This document shows, in pieces, positions 36,055-44,678 of a stretch of 64,000 nt of DNA. The translations under genes and the position numbers were made by a program. A model generated the notes under the pieces. That model made no database searches and had not been told where the DNA came from. It saw only the letters and a list, made by a program, of their open reading frames with translations. Source of the stretch: Alicyclobacillus pomorum DSM 14955 (GTDB lineage: Bacteria > Bacillota > Bacilli > Alicyclobacillales > Alicyclobacillaceae); contig NZ_AXAR01000009.1 of the NCBI RefSeq assembly GCF_000472905.1, positions 1 to 64,000 on the forward strand, given 5' to 3'. Position 1 is the first letter of the stretch, and every line of letters starts with the position of its first letter.

Positions 36055-37007
36055 GGCACGATGCGATTCTGACCGTCCGCGTTGCGCAGATTCACCAAGA
36101 GACGCCGGTGGTGAAACGTTTCACGCTGGTGCCTGTGGGGACGGACCGATTGCCGCCGTTTTCGGCAGGCGCCCACATCACGACGTACGCTGCGTTCGAC
36201 GGCCGGGTTCTGGAGCGAAACTACTCTCTTTGTAACCATCCGGGCACGCGCAATGTGTACGAGATTGCCATTCGTCGGTCAGACAACGGACAGGGGGGCT
36301 CCGCGGGCTGGCACCATCATATCCGCGTGGGCGACACGGTGCACATCAGTCCGCCGAAAAACCACTTTCCGCTCAGCCAGCGCGCACGCCACCACGTATT
36401 TCTCGCAGCGGGGATTGGTATCACGCCATTTCTGTCGATGATGGCGGAGCTTCGGGCCAGAAACGGATTGTTTGAGTTACACTACGCCGCGCCATCACGG
36501 TCTTACTGTGCCTTCCGTGAGGTCATCGAGACCTCTTATCCAGAGAGTCGTTTCTATTTTTCCGAAGAAGGGATGCGGTTGTCGCCGAACGTGCTCTGCG
36601 GTGCCAAGGTGGGTACGCACGTGTACATATGCGGCCCTTCTTCGTTTATCGAGGCGTTTTCTCAACAGGCGGAAGCGATGGGCTTCCCGAAGAGCAACAT
36701 CCACGCCGAGCGGTTCACGGCGCCGACGCCGGAAAATCCGCGCCCGTTCCGGGTAACGCTGCGCAAATCCGGTCGGGATGTCGAGGTAGCAGCGCATGAA
36801 ACGCTGCTCGCCGCCCTGCTTCGCGCTGGCGTGCGGGTCCGCTACGCGTGCCGCGCAGGCGGGTGCGGGACTTGCGAACTCGGCGTCGTCGAAGGAGAGG
36901 TGGAACATCGCGATGTTTACCTGACGGATGAAGAGAAGGCAGCGAATACATCCATCATTGCGTGCGTATCACGTGCGGCAGGAGACCGCCTCGTCCTGGA
37001 TCTCTAA
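36051..37007 (+). CDS. PDR/VanB-type flavin-iron-sulfur reductase (DmmB-like)
   Basis: A 318-aa electron-transfer protein. The flavin-binding motif R-N-Y-S-L-C-N-H-P (about 60) fits the FMN type of phthalate dioxygenase reductase. The pyridine-nucleotide domain has FLAAGIGITPFLSMM and Y-I-C-G-P-S-S-F-I-E. The C-terminal plant-type 2Fe-2S domain has C-R-A-G-G-C-G-T-C, then a distant Cys in I-A-C-V-S. It would pass electrons from NAD(P)H to the DUF3445 heme subunit. It overlaps the previous gene by ATGA. Confidence 0.87.
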   Translation: MRHDAILTVRVAQIHQETPVVKRFTLVPVGTDRLPPFSAGAHITTYAAFDGRVLERNYSLCNHPGTRNVYEIAIRRSDNGQGGSAGWHHHIRVGDTVHISPPKNHFPLSQRARHHVFLAAGIGITPFLSMMAELRARNGLFELHYAAPSRSYCAFREVIETSYPESRFYFSEEGMRLSPNVLCGAKVGTHVYICGPSSFIEAFSQQAEAMGFPKSNIHAERFTAPTPENPRPFRVTLRKSGRDVEVAAHETLLAALLRAGVRVRYACRAGGCGTCELGVVEGEVEHRDVYLTDEEKAANTSIIACVSRAAGDRLVLDL

Positions 37008-37026
37008 TCTCATGGGGGGTTATGTT

Positions 37027-38508
37027 GTGGCGGACGTACAGGTTGGGTTCAACACGGCAGGGACCGTGGCAGACGGGAAGTTGCAGCGAAGTTTAAAATC
37101 GCGTCATCTCAGCATCATTGCGATTGGCGGTGCCATCGGTACAGGGTTGTTTGTGGCGAGCGGCGCCTCCATCCATTCGGCAGGGCCGGGCGGAGCGTTG
37201 CTTGCGTATCTCGCGATTGGCCTGATGGTCTACTTTGTGATGACGAGCCTTGGTGAAATGGCGACTCTGATGCCGATTTCCGGATCTTTTGCAACGTACG
37301 CAGCAAAATTTGTGGATCCGGCGCTGGGTTTCTCGATTGGCTGGAATTACTGGTTCAGTTGGGCGGTCACCATTCCGGCGGAACTGTCGGCGGGCGCGCT
37401 GGTCATGAAGTACTGGTTCCCGAACAGCCCTTCCATTCTCTGGAGCGCTATTTTCCTAGCGATTCTCTTCGTGCTCAACATTCTCTCGGCGCGCAGTTAC
37501 GGCGAGGGAGAGTACTGGTTCGCCGGCATCAAGGTTGTCACCATCATCGTGTTCATTCTCGTCGGCATCGGGATGATCTTCGGCATCCTCACTCAGCCTG
37601 CTGTGGGTCTCCACAACTTTACGCTCGGTGGGAGTCCATTTCATGGCGGATTTATGGCGGTGTTCGGTGTCGCGATGATTGCTGGGTTCTCCTTTCAGGG
37701 CACCGAGATTGTCGGCATTGCAGCGGGGGAAAGCGACAACCCCTCGCGCAACGTGCCTCGGGCCATCAACACGGTGTTCTGGCGCATCCTCATTTTTTAC
37801 GTGCTGTCCATCCTGGTTATCGGCCTCATCATTCCCTACACGGATCCCAACCTGCTCAAGTCCGACGTGACGGACATTGCAGTGAGCCCATTCACCCTGG
37901 TGTTCAAGCGCGCGGGCCTGGCTTTTGCGGCCGGGCTCATGAACGCCGTGATACTGACTTCCGTGCTGTCCTGCGGAAATTCATCCATGTACGCGTCGAC
38001 CCGGATGTTGTGGGCGCTCGCCAAGGAGGGCAAGGCACCGAAGCTGTTCACACGGGTCAATTCCCGCGGGGTTCCGAGCTATGCCTTGTTTGTCACCACG
38101 GTTTTCGGATTCCTCGCGTTTCTCTCTTCGCTGTACGGGAACGGCGTCGTCTACATGTGGCTGTTAAACTGCTCGGGGATGACCGGATTCATCACCTGGC
38201 TCGGGATTGCCATCTGCCACTATCGGTTCCGCAAAGCGTATGTTGCGCAGGGAAGGAGCCTCGATGATCTGAAGTACCGGGCGAAATGGTATCCCTTTGG
38301 GCCCATCTTTGCATTTGTCCTGTGTACGATTGTCATCCTGGGTCAGGGCTACGGGGATTTCACCGGCGGCCCGATTCAGTGGGGAAATGTCGTTGCGACG
38401 TACATCGGCATACCCGTGTTTCTCATCTTGTGGCTGCTGTACAAATGGATTCGCAAAACCCGGGTGATTCCGCTCAACGACTGCGTGTTCCACGCGGACG
38501 AAGTGTAA
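37027..38508 (+). CDS. Amino acid / amine permease, AAT (APC) family
   Basis: A roughly 493-aa transporter with 12 helices. L-K-S-R-H-L-S-I-I-A-I-G-G-A-I-G-T-G-L-F is the signature of the AAT branch (GabP/RocE/LysP/YfnA type), followed by G-P-G-G-A-L-L-A-Y and S-F-Q-G-T-E-I-V-G-I-A-A-G-E. GTG 37027 sits 7 nt after a GGGGGG site, 20 bases after the reductase stop; ATG 37012 in the same frame lacks a site. As last gene of the demethylase operon it is the natural candidate to import the N-methylated substrate, which would then be amino-acid-like rather than free dimethylamine. This is inference. Confidence 0.85.
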   Translation: MADVQVGFNTAGTVADGKLQRSLKSRHLSIIAIGGAIGTGLFVASGASIHSAGPGGALLAYLAIGLMVYFVMTSLGEMATLMPISGSFATYAAKFVDPALGFSIGWNYWFSWAVTIPAELSAGALVMKYWFPNSPSILWSAIFLAILFVLNILSARSYGEGEYWFAGIKVVTIIVFILVGIGMIFGILTQPAVGLHNFTLGGSPFHGGFMAVFGVAMIAGFSFQGTEIVGIAAGESDNPSRNVPRAINTVFWRILIFYVLSILVIGLIIPYTDPNLLKSDVTDIAVSPFTLVFKRAGLAFAAGLMNAVILTSVLSCGNSSMYASTRMLWALAKEGKAPKLFTRVNSRGVPSYALFVTTVFGFLAFLSSLYGNGVVYMWLLNCSGMTGFITWLGIAICHYRFRKAYVAQGRSLDDLKYRAKWYPFGPIFAFVLCTIVILGQGYGDFTGGPIQWGNVVATYIGIPVFLILWLLYKWIRKTRVIPLNDCVFHADEV

Positions 38509-38556
38509 CCGTTCACATCCCTAGTCGCTGTGATGTCAAAGGGAAGTCATCATCAA

Positions 38557-38596
38557 GGGCGGCCGTGCCACAAACTCGTTGGGCCGCCCGCTTTCT
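38557..38596 (+). terminator. Terminator of the demethylase operon
   Basis: GGGCGGCC (38557-38564) and GGCCGCCC (38582-38589) form an 8-bp GC stem followed by GCTTTCT, about 50 nt after the permease stop. Confidence 0.7.
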
Positions 38597-38718
38597 ACTG
38601 GGGGCGTTCTTCTGGAGAACGCGGTACTCCACGAGGCAGGCCTCCTACATAGCGAAAAGACCAAGTCATTCCAACTGGCAAACCAATGAATGCTACTAGC
38701 GTATGTGCTATGTTTCTG

Positions 38719-38771
38719 TTCATGATTTTCAGAATTACGGAGTATAATGATGGGGGGGGGTGCCCCCAAAA
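38719..38771 (+). promoter_or_regulatory. Promoter with G9 tract at the likely start site (desaturase)
   Basis: A perfect TATAAT (38743-38748) is preceded at 18 nt by TTCATG (38719-38724). Four bases after the -10 box comes a run of nine G (38752-38760) followed by TGCCCCC, which can fold back on the G tract. The transcript would start in or beside the G-run. Confidence 0.6.
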
Positions 38772-38848
38772 GTAATGGGATCCTAAGACTACCCCGTTTC
38801 ATGATGTGGGTGCTAGTTTCGCTTTGGATCTGAGAAAGAGGAATCGCA

Positions 38849-39883
38849 ATGATTGACAAAGAAGCACAAATGAACTGGAGAAAATCACTTTCCCCATTTG
38901 AAAGGCCCGATACCCGGAAAAGTTTATGGCAACTTGCAAATACTATATTGCCCTTTTTCGTACTGTGGTACCTAGCTTATGTAAGTCTGTCCGTTTCATT
39001 TTGGATTACAATAGCCCTCGTGATTCCGGCAAGTGGTTTTCTGGTCCGGACTTTCATCATATTCCATGATTGCTGCCATCATTCTTTTTTCAAAAGCCGA
39101 AAGGCGAATGTTATCGTCGGAAATATTACTGGCTTACTCACTACTTTCCCTTATGAACAATGGAAGTTCGAACACGCGGTTCATCATGCAACAAGCGGCA
39201 ACTTGAATCGAAGGGGGACAGGGGACATTTGGACGCTCACGGTGGATGAGTATTTAGCATTGTCCCCCTTTCGGAAATTTGTTTACCGAATTTATCGAAA
39301 CCCGGTTGTCTTGTTTGGGATTGGACCCGTGTTGCTTCTCCTGATTTTATACAGGTTTAACAGGAAACGCGCGGGTCGAAAGGAACGATGGAACACCTAC
39401 GCTACCAATGTAGCACTGCTCACATTCGCCGGATTGCTTTGTTGGGCATTGGGATGGAGAGAATTCCTTTTAGTGGAAGGACTATGCCTTTACTTGTCCG
39501 GCATGATGGGTATTTGGTTATTTTACGTACAGCACCAATTTGAAGATACCTATTTTGAGAAAGCGGATCATTGGGACTACGTAAGTGCAGCGATAAAAGG
39601 CAGCTCATTTTATAAACTGCCGAAGGTCTTGCAATGGATGACAGGGAACATAGGATATCATCACGCTCATCACTTAAGTCCCCGAATTCCGAACTACAAT
39701 CTGCAACGAGCTTGTGAAAGCATCCAGGCATTGCAGAATGTCCCCTCCATTGGGTTGCTGTCCAGTTTGCGTTCGCTTCGATACCGCCTATGGGACGAGA
39801 AGAGCGCTAAGTTCGTTACATTTGGAGACATTAAAAACCTGAGATCGAAGAAATCAGGGGACGTTACCGACAGAAGCGTGTGA
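38849..39883 (+). CDS. Membrane fatty-acid desaturase
   Basis: A 344-aa diiron acyl-lipid desaturase. The three His boxes are H-D-C-C-H-H (about 73), H-A-V-H-H (about 111) and H-H-A-H-H (about 273), in four or more hydrophobic segments. It introduces a double bond into membrane phospholipid acyl chains, as Bacillus Des does on cold shock; no DesK/DesR pair is next to it. AAGAGGAA precedes ATG 38849. The leader carries the G9 tract. Codon use is more AT-rich than that of its neighbours, hinting at a different history. Confidence 0.92.
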   Translation: MIDKEAQMNWRKSLSPFERPDTRKSLWQLANTILPFFVLWYLAYVSLSVSFWITIALVIPASGFLVRTFIIFHDCCHHSFFKSRKANVIVGNITGLLTTFPYEQWKFEHAVHHATSGNLNRRGTGDIWTLTVDEYLALSPFRKFVYRIYRNPVVLFGIGPVLLLLILYRFNRKRAGRKERWNTYATNVALLTFAGLLCWALGWREFLLVEGLCLYLSGMMGIWLFYVQHQFEDTYFEKADHWDYVSAAIKGSSFYKLPKVLQWMTGNIGYHHAHHLSPRIPNYNLQRACESIQALQNVPSIGLLSSLRSLRYRLWDEKSAKFVTFGDIKNLRSKKSGDVTDRSV

Positions 39884-39968
39884 CTCCGCACATGCGCATG
39901 AAGGTATAAAAGATGCGGTATACAATGATGTTGCCTGTATGTGCATTTTTCGTTGCGGAATTAGAAAG

Positions 39969-39996
39969 GGCGATCCTACCCACCGCTAGGATCGCC
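39969..39996 (+). terminator. Terminator after the desaturase
   Basis: GGCGATCCTA (39969-39978) and TAGGATCGCC (39987-39996) form a perfect 10-bp stem followed by TTCATTGTTGCTTT. Confidence 0.8.
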
Positions 39997-40062
39997 TTCA
40001 TTGTTGCTTTCACGCACTGCTGCGCTATCAGGGGGAACCCTGGGGAGCGCGTAGCAGGTCTG

Positions 40063-40425
40063 TTAATCCTGTTTGTTCTTCATCATGGAGCGCAATGCGT
40101 CACGATACGCATCATCGCTGCTACCTAGCAGTGCTTCATCAGGTTCAGCCGTCGTATCGGATGGAGAGAGACCTGACAAACGTCGAAGCGCGTCACGATA
40201 GTCGTCGTCAGTGGGGCGGCCGATGTCATCCGCAGGTGCCCTAGAGGACTGAGACGCCATGGTTGGCTGAGAGAGGGTTTCACGCGGCTGCTCCTCTGAT
40301 GGACGTGCTTTCGCGGCCTCAACCGCGCTCTCCTTCTTTTCACGACGAATGAGTCGGACGTTGATGGCAATCACAATTACACTGACAATCACGATGGCGA
40401 CGACATAGATGGTGATAAACTCCAC
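40063..40425 (-). CDS. Single-pass membrane protein with duplicated DDxYRDALR motif
   Basis: 120 aa from a GTG start with AAGGGGGA upstream. Residues 5-22 form one membrane helix, followed by a basic stretch R-L-I-R-R-E-K-K and a hydrophilic cytosolic tail rich in Glu, Ser and Pro. The tail carries D-D-D-Y-R-D-A-L-R-R-L-S (about 74-85) and D-D-A-Y-R-D-A-L-R-S-M-M (about 104-115), two copies of one short motif. No family is recognised. It lies 39 nt downstream of the flavodoxin gene on the same strand. Confidence 0.6.
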   Translation of the reverse strand: MEFITIYVVAIVIVSVIVIAINVRLIRREKKESAVEAAKARPSEEQPRETLSQPTMASQSSRAPADDIGRPTDDDYRDALRRLSGLSPSDTTAEPDEALLGSSDDAYRDALRSMMKNKQD

Positions 40426-40464
40426 GGGAATCCCCCTTGTTTCATTCCAGTTCAGCCAGATTCA

Positions 40465-41001
40465 TCAACGAACCAACTTGGCAGTCACTTCGGCAACCCG
40501 CCGACCAAGTGCGCGTCCGAGTGCCAGATCAGATTCACTGGGCATATTCAGCGGCGCATCCGGTGAGAGTTCAACCGGACAGGTAATGCCGACACCGTAG
40601 TAAGAACCGTACATGACATTTTCCGGTACGTTACTCGGAAGACCGACAATAATCATGCCATTGTGCAACATGGGGGTAATCAGGTTCCACAGCGTCATCT
40701 CAATTCCACCGTGGATGGTCGCCGTAGTACAAAATACGGCGCCGACCTTTCCGATGAGTTTGCCCTGGGCCCACAGATACCCCAGTTTGTCAATCCACTC
40801 TTTCAGCGCGGAACTGATGGTTCCAAAGTGGCCCGGGCACCCCCAAATGATGGCGTCCACATCCACCAGGTCGCGAACATCCGCCTGATGGACGTGGCGG
40901 AGGTAGACGTCAGCGCCTTCCACGCTCGCACCTTGTGCTATCGCTTGAGCCAATGCTTCGGTATGTCCACTTTCGCTGTCGTACACCACGTAGATTTTCA
41001 T
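40465..41001 (-). CDS. Flavodoxin / NAD(P)H:quinone oxidoreductase (WrbA-like)
   Basis: A 178-aa flavodoxin-fold protein. The FMN phosphate loop is [13 protein letters not shown] (5-17), followed by [14 protein letters not shown] and [13 protein letters not shown], the three FMN-binding loops of the WrbA/NQO group. Two-electron reduction of quinones is the known role of the family. AGGAGG lies before ATG 41001. It is followed by the small membrane protein and preceded by the efflux pair. Confidence 0.87.
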   Translation of the reverse strand: MKIYVVYDSESGHTEALAQAIAQGASVEGADVYLRHVHQADVRDLVDVDAIIWGCPGHFGTISSALKEWIDKLGYLWAQGKLIGKVGAVFCTTATIHGGIEMTLWNLITPMLHNGMIIVGLPSNVPENVMYGSYYGVGITCPVELSPDAPLNMPSESDLALGRALGRRVAEVTAKLVR

Positions 41002-41106
41002 AGATGATGATGCCTCCTATTTTTCAACATTGCCCTTTTTGAGCGATTTGGAAAACGCCAGTAACATCGAGTCGAGCTGAACCCCTTCAGAGGCATTTTG
41101 CAATGG

Positions 41107-41757
41107 TCATTTGTGAATGCGAACCGTCGCGCTCATACCAGGAGCCAACCCGGTGGGTAATCCTTGCAGCGTGATGGTGACTGGGATGACTTGCGTGACT
41201 TTCGTGTAATTGGCGTTCGTGCTGGCTGAAGGTAGTAAAGAAAACGAAGAGGCTGTGGCGAGCCCAATTTGACTGACGGTTCCCGTCACGGATGTTCCCG
41301 GAAACGCGTCAATGTACACGTCGACCGTGTCCCCGACTTTCACGTCCTGAATCTGTGTTTCCTTGATGTTGGCTGTGACATACAGTCGGTTCATGTTGTA
41401 GGCGTAGGCCAGGGGAGTGCCGGGGGCTACGTATTCGTTCGGTACCGCATTGTTTTGGACGATGGTTCCGTCCTGTGGCATGGGGATGTTGATGCTTTGG
41501 GTTGTCCCTCCGTTGGACACTGTCACTTGGCCAACCGTATCTCCGGAATGGAATGTCTTTCCTTGCGTGCCATTCCAAGAAACGAGTTTTCCGGCCGCTG
41601 GCGACGAAATCGCGATTTGTTGGCCCGCGACTTGCGCATCATCCGTCGTGAGGTACAGCGTGGACTGGTTGTAGAAGTAGTAGCCCACAAATCCAGCAAT
41701 AATGACCAGCACAATGATCACGAAATTTACAATGAGTAAGCGAGTCGCCTTCATCAA
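41107..41757 (-). CDS. HlyD/EmrA-family efflux adaptor
   Basis: A 216-aa membrane-anchored adaptor. One N-terminal helix (L-L-I-V-N-F-V-I-I-V-L-V-I-I-A-G) leads into Y-L-T-T-D-D-A-Q-V-A-G, the hallmark of EmrA/HlyD proteins, a short lipoyl-like hairpin (P-Q-D-G-T-I-V) and the beta-barrel with V-G-D-T-V-D-V-Y-I-D-A-F-P. The coiled-coil arm is nearly absent, as usual in Gram-positive adaptors. It is downstream of, and surely co-transcribed with, the DHA2 transporter. Confidence 0.87.
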   Translation of the reverse strand: MMKATRLLIVNFVIIVLVIIAGFVGYYFYNQSTLYLTTDDAQVAGQQIAISSPAAGKLVSWNGTQGKTFHSGDTVGQVTVSNGGTTQSINIPMPQDGTIVQNNAVPNEYVAPGTPLAYAYNMNRLYVTANIKETQIQDVKVGDTVDVYIDAFPGTSVTGTVSQIGLATASSFSLLPSASTNANYTKVTQVIPVTITLQGLPTGLAPGMSATVRIHK

Positions 41758-41902
41758 GATTCCTCCTTCGATTTATGCGCATTGAGTCAGTATGTACTCA
41801 ACTGGCTGCTCCAGCGGTTTGCAACATAGTGCCTGACAACGGGGGTCAGCACAATGTATCGCGCCTTCGCACTGGTGAAACACAGTCGGATTTGCAATTT
41901 GC

Positions 41903-43510
41903 TCACTCCAGCAACAACGGCTCTTCAGCCTCCACTCTCACGGGTTTTTTACGGTGTCTTTCACGAACAGCCCGTTCTCGTTTACTTCCATAGAACAACA
42001 CCAGGATGACGGTCAGCGCAGTCAAAATCGTTGAGACCATGAATGCATCGTCCATCCCTGCCACAAACGCATTGCGTTGAATCAAACCATTCATCACGGA
42101 TGCTGCAGCCTCTTTCGCGGCCGTCATCGACATCCCGTGTGCTTGCATCAATGCTTGAATCCTCATCATGAATTGACCCGATGGTGAGGTGGGTGTCACT
42201 TGCCAAGACATTTGGGCGGCGTGAATCTTTGTCTGCGTGGTCATGTAGCTGGTGAGCACAGCAGTCCCCAACGAGGCTGCAACCTGCCGTACCGTGTTGC
42301 TCATCGCAGTTCCCTGGCTGGTCAATTCAACGGGAACCGTGTTCATGCCAGCTGTCATAATGGGCATCATGGTCAGAGCCATTCCGGCGCTGCGCACAAT
42401 ATACAACCACTGGATTGTACTTGAACTTGTATTCGCCTCCAGCGTAGTAAATCCATACGTCGCCCATGTCACAATCAGCAATCCAACGAAGCCCAACGGA
42501 CGCGGTCCGATGCGGTCAAACAGTCGACCGCCGACCGGCATCAGCACAGCGGAGACCAGCGCAGCAGGCGTCATGAAAAGCCCTGTGCGCACCGCTGAAA
42601 ACCCTTGAACGTTTTGTAGGTACACGGGGAGGAAGAAAATCCCTGCAAACAGTGCGACACTGATCAGCGAGACCAGGAGCAGACTCATGCTGAACATGTA
42701 GTTTTTCAGTACCCGCAGTTGAATGATGGGGTTCTTCACGGACAACTCAACGATGATCAGGATGACCAAGCAAACCACACCTACCGTCAGGAAGGACTCC
42801 ACTTCTGTGGAACGCCACCCATTGGAGGAGACTTGGTTAAATCCATACAGTAAGCTTCCGAAGCCAGCGATGGTGAAGATAAGCCCCCAGATATCCAACT
42901 TCCCTTTTACCTCGTGCGGAAACTCGTGCATCGTGAGGGTGCCGAGAATCACCGCGACAATCCCAATGGGGACATTGATGTAAAAAATGAATCGCCACGA
43001 CCAATCGTCCACGAGATACCCACTGAGCGCAGGCCCGAAAGCTGGCGCTGCCATCATGGCGATGCCAAAAACGCCCATCACCATGCCGCGGCGATGCGGA
43101 GGGAATATCCGAAATATCATGGACATGGCGACCGGTTGCATCAGGGCACCGCCGATGGCCTGCAAGATTCGAAAGGCAATGATGGAACTGAGATTCCACG
43201 CGGCACCGCAGAGCGCGGATCCGATGGTGAACGTGGCGAGAGAGAACAGGAACAGCTTCTTTGCGCCAAATTTGTCCGTTAGCCATCCGGAAATCGGAAT
43301 CAAAACGCCGAGAACGAGCATGTACGCCGTCATCACCCACTGAATCTGGTCGGTTGTCGCGTTCAATTCCGTCTCCATCTTGGGAATCGCCACATTCACT
43401 ACACTCGTGTCCAAAATGGCCATAAACACACCGAGGATGATAATGGTCATCTGTAATGCAGGGGACTTGATTCGTTCAATTTCATAGCTGTGTGCGGTCG
43501 TCTGAGCCAT
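41903..43510 (-). CDS. DHA2-family (EmrB/QacA) multidrug efflux transporter
   Basis: A 535-aa, 14-helix MFS pump. Motif C-type A-I-L-D-T-S-V-V-N-V-A-I-P, the loop motif G-W-L-T-D-K-F-G-A-K-K and W-R-F-I-F-Y-I-N-V-P-I-G are classical DHA2 signatures. ATG 43510 has AAAGGAGG 6 nt upstream; the frame extends three codons more. It forms an EmrAB-like pair with the adaptor. No MarR/TetR regulator lies beside it. The AT-rich 300 bases upstream separate it from the divergent leader ORF-MBL unit. Confidence 0.92.
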   Translation of the reverse strand: MAQTTAHSYEIERIKSPALQMTIIILGVFMAILDTSVVNVAIPKMETELNATTDQIQWVMTAYMLVLGVLIPISGWLTDKFGAKKLFLFSLATFTIGSALCGAAWNLSSIIAFRILQAIGGALMQPVAMSMIFRIFPPHRRGMVMGVFGIAMMAAPAFGPALSGYLVDDWSWRFIFYINVPIGIVAVILGTLTMHEFPHEVKGKLDIWGLIFTIAGFGSLLYGFNQVSSNGWRSTEVESFLTVGVVCLVILIIVELSVKNPIIQLRVLKNYMFSMSLLLVSLISVALFAGIFFLPVYLQNVQGFSAVRTGLFMTPAALVSAVLMPVGGRLFDRIGPRPLGFVGLLIVTWATYGFTTLEANTSSSTIQWLYIVRSAGMALTMMPIMTAGMNTVPVELTSQGTAMSNTVRQVAASLGTAVLTSYMTTQTKIHAAQMSWQVTPTSPSGQFMMRIQALMQAHGMSMTAAKEAAASVMNGLIQRNAFVAGMDDAFMVSTILTALTVILVLFYGSKRERAVRERHRKKPVRVEAEEPLLLE

Positions 43511-43519
43511 ACGAAACAC

Positions 43520-43759
43520 CTCCTTTCAAACTAAGTTGCATCAAATCGCTCTGTCCCTGAATGGATGCCCTGATACATAAAGTCACCCCGTTGTTTCCAT
43601 GGCTTCAGCTTTAGTGTATATAATGTTTAACCAATTAATTTTTATGATATCTAAATAAATTTGTTTCCCTCAAGTCAAATCCTTCATGAAACAAGTGATT
43701 ATATGCTTAAATTTTTTATTAAGTAAAGTACATTGCGTTTGAAGGCAATCAGGAGGAAA
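43520..43759. other. AT-rich divergent promoter region
   Basis: About 240 bases, markedly AT-rich, between the efflux genes and the MBL unit. TATATAAT-like and TTAACCAATTAA-type segments are present near 43615-43645. Promoters in both directions are likely, but no single pair stands out. Confidence 0.4.
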
Positions 43760-43828
43760 ATGAAAGATGCAATGAATGTCGTCAAGGGAGGTGTGCGGAA
43801 GCTCAAACATGAGCTTCGAATGCCATGA
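43760..43828 (+). CDS. 22-codon leader ORF coupled to the MBL gene
   Basis: ATG 43760 is preceded by AGGAGG (43751-43756) and encodes a short basic peptide beginning M-K-D-A-M-N-V-V-K-G-G and ending L-R-M-P. Its TGA (43826-43828) overlaps the MBL start codon as ATGA. The hairpin GAAGCTC-AAACAT-GAGCTTC lies inside it. The MBL gene itself has no ribosome site near its ATG, so translation of this small ORF is probably what delivers ribosomes to it. Confidence 0.65.
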   Translation: MKDAMNVVKGGVRKLKHELRMP

Positions 43829-44565
43829 AGATAGCGAACGGTGTAGAAGCATTAGACGTAAGTGTCAACATGATGGGACGGCAAATGGTGATACATCCGA
43901 CCCTTCTTTGGGATGAAGATGAAGTCATTTTGGTGGACACGGGAATGCCTGGTCAACTTGCGGAAATTCGCGCAGCGATGGAGCACGCTGGCGTGCCGTT
44001 TGACAAACTGAGCAAGGTCATTCTCACACATCAGGACCTCGACCATATTGGCGGTCTACCCGCGATTCTGAAGGCGGTGGACCATCCTGTTGAGGTGCTG
44101 GCGCATCAAGAAGATAAACCGTACATCGAAGGCGACAAACCGCCATTGAAGATGAATCCGGAGCGCGTCGCGAAGATGCTTGAATCCGTCCCAGCAGAAC
44201 AGCGTCAGCGAGTGCAAGCGCTGTTCGGAACCCCGATAACGGCCAAGGTCGATAAAACGGTGGAAGACGGAGAGGTATTGCCATACTGCGGGGGCATCAT
44301 GGTCATCTTCACACCAGGCCACACGCCGGGGCATATCAGCTTGTACCTCCATGAAAGCAAAACATTGATCACTGGAGATGCGCTTGTGGCAGCAAACGGT
44401 GAACTGCTTGGACCCAATCCCGAAGTCACACCGGATATGGAGACAGCGCTCAAGTCACTCAAAAAGTTCACGAAATACGACATCGAAACCGTCATCTGTT
44501 ATCACGGTGGAGTGTACAAAGAAAACGCAAACCAACGTCTTGCAGCGTTGGCTGAGGGTCAATAA
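43825..44565 (+). CDS. MBL-fold metallo-hydrolase (YflN-like)
   Basis: A 246-aa metallo-beta-lactamase-fold hydrolase. Metal ligands are visible: THQDLDHIGG (the HxHxDH motif with Asp in the second His place, as common in Bacillus YflN-type proteins), TPGHTPGHISL, T-G-D-A-L and C-Y-H-G-G. The N-terminus has I-L-V-D-T-G-M-P-G. The substrate is unknown; relatives include lactonases and thioesterases. There is no upstream in-frame start and no ribosome site close to ATG 43825. It depends on the preceding leader ORF. Confidence 0.87.
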   Translation: MKIANGVEALDVSVNMMGRQMVIHPTLLWDEDEVILVDTGMPGQLAEIRAAMEHAGVPFDKLSKVILTHQDLDHIGGLPAILKAVDHPVEVLAHQEDKPYIEGDKPPLKMNPERVAKMLESVPAEQRQRVQALFGTPITAKVDKTVEDGEVLPYCGGIMVIFTPGHTPGHISLYLHESKTLITGDALVAANGELLGPNPEVTPDMETALKSLKKFTKYDIETVICYHGGVYKENANQRLAALAEGQ

Positions 44566-44647
44566 TGGCAGAAGACCACTTGGGCACTGTTCCAACTTCG
44601 AAAATGGACTATCAAGCAGGTTCATAGACAGCGACTCACCCGCAAAA

Positions 44648-44669
44648 ACGCTCGCCCCCCGGCGAGCGT
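44648..44669. terminator. Bidirectional terminator
   Basis: ACGCTCGCC (44648-44656) and GGCGAGCGT (44661-44669) form a 9-bp stem with a CCCC loop. AGCTTTTTATC follows on the plus strand and TTTTTGCG on the minus strand, so it ends the MBL unit and the small gene facing it. Confidence 0.85.
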
Positions 44670-44678
44670 AGCTTTTTA

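Noticed and set aside
37359-38267. 302-codon frame inside the permease gene
   Set aside because: Shifted frame of a GC-rich membrane-protein gene; His/Arg-rich shadow composition.
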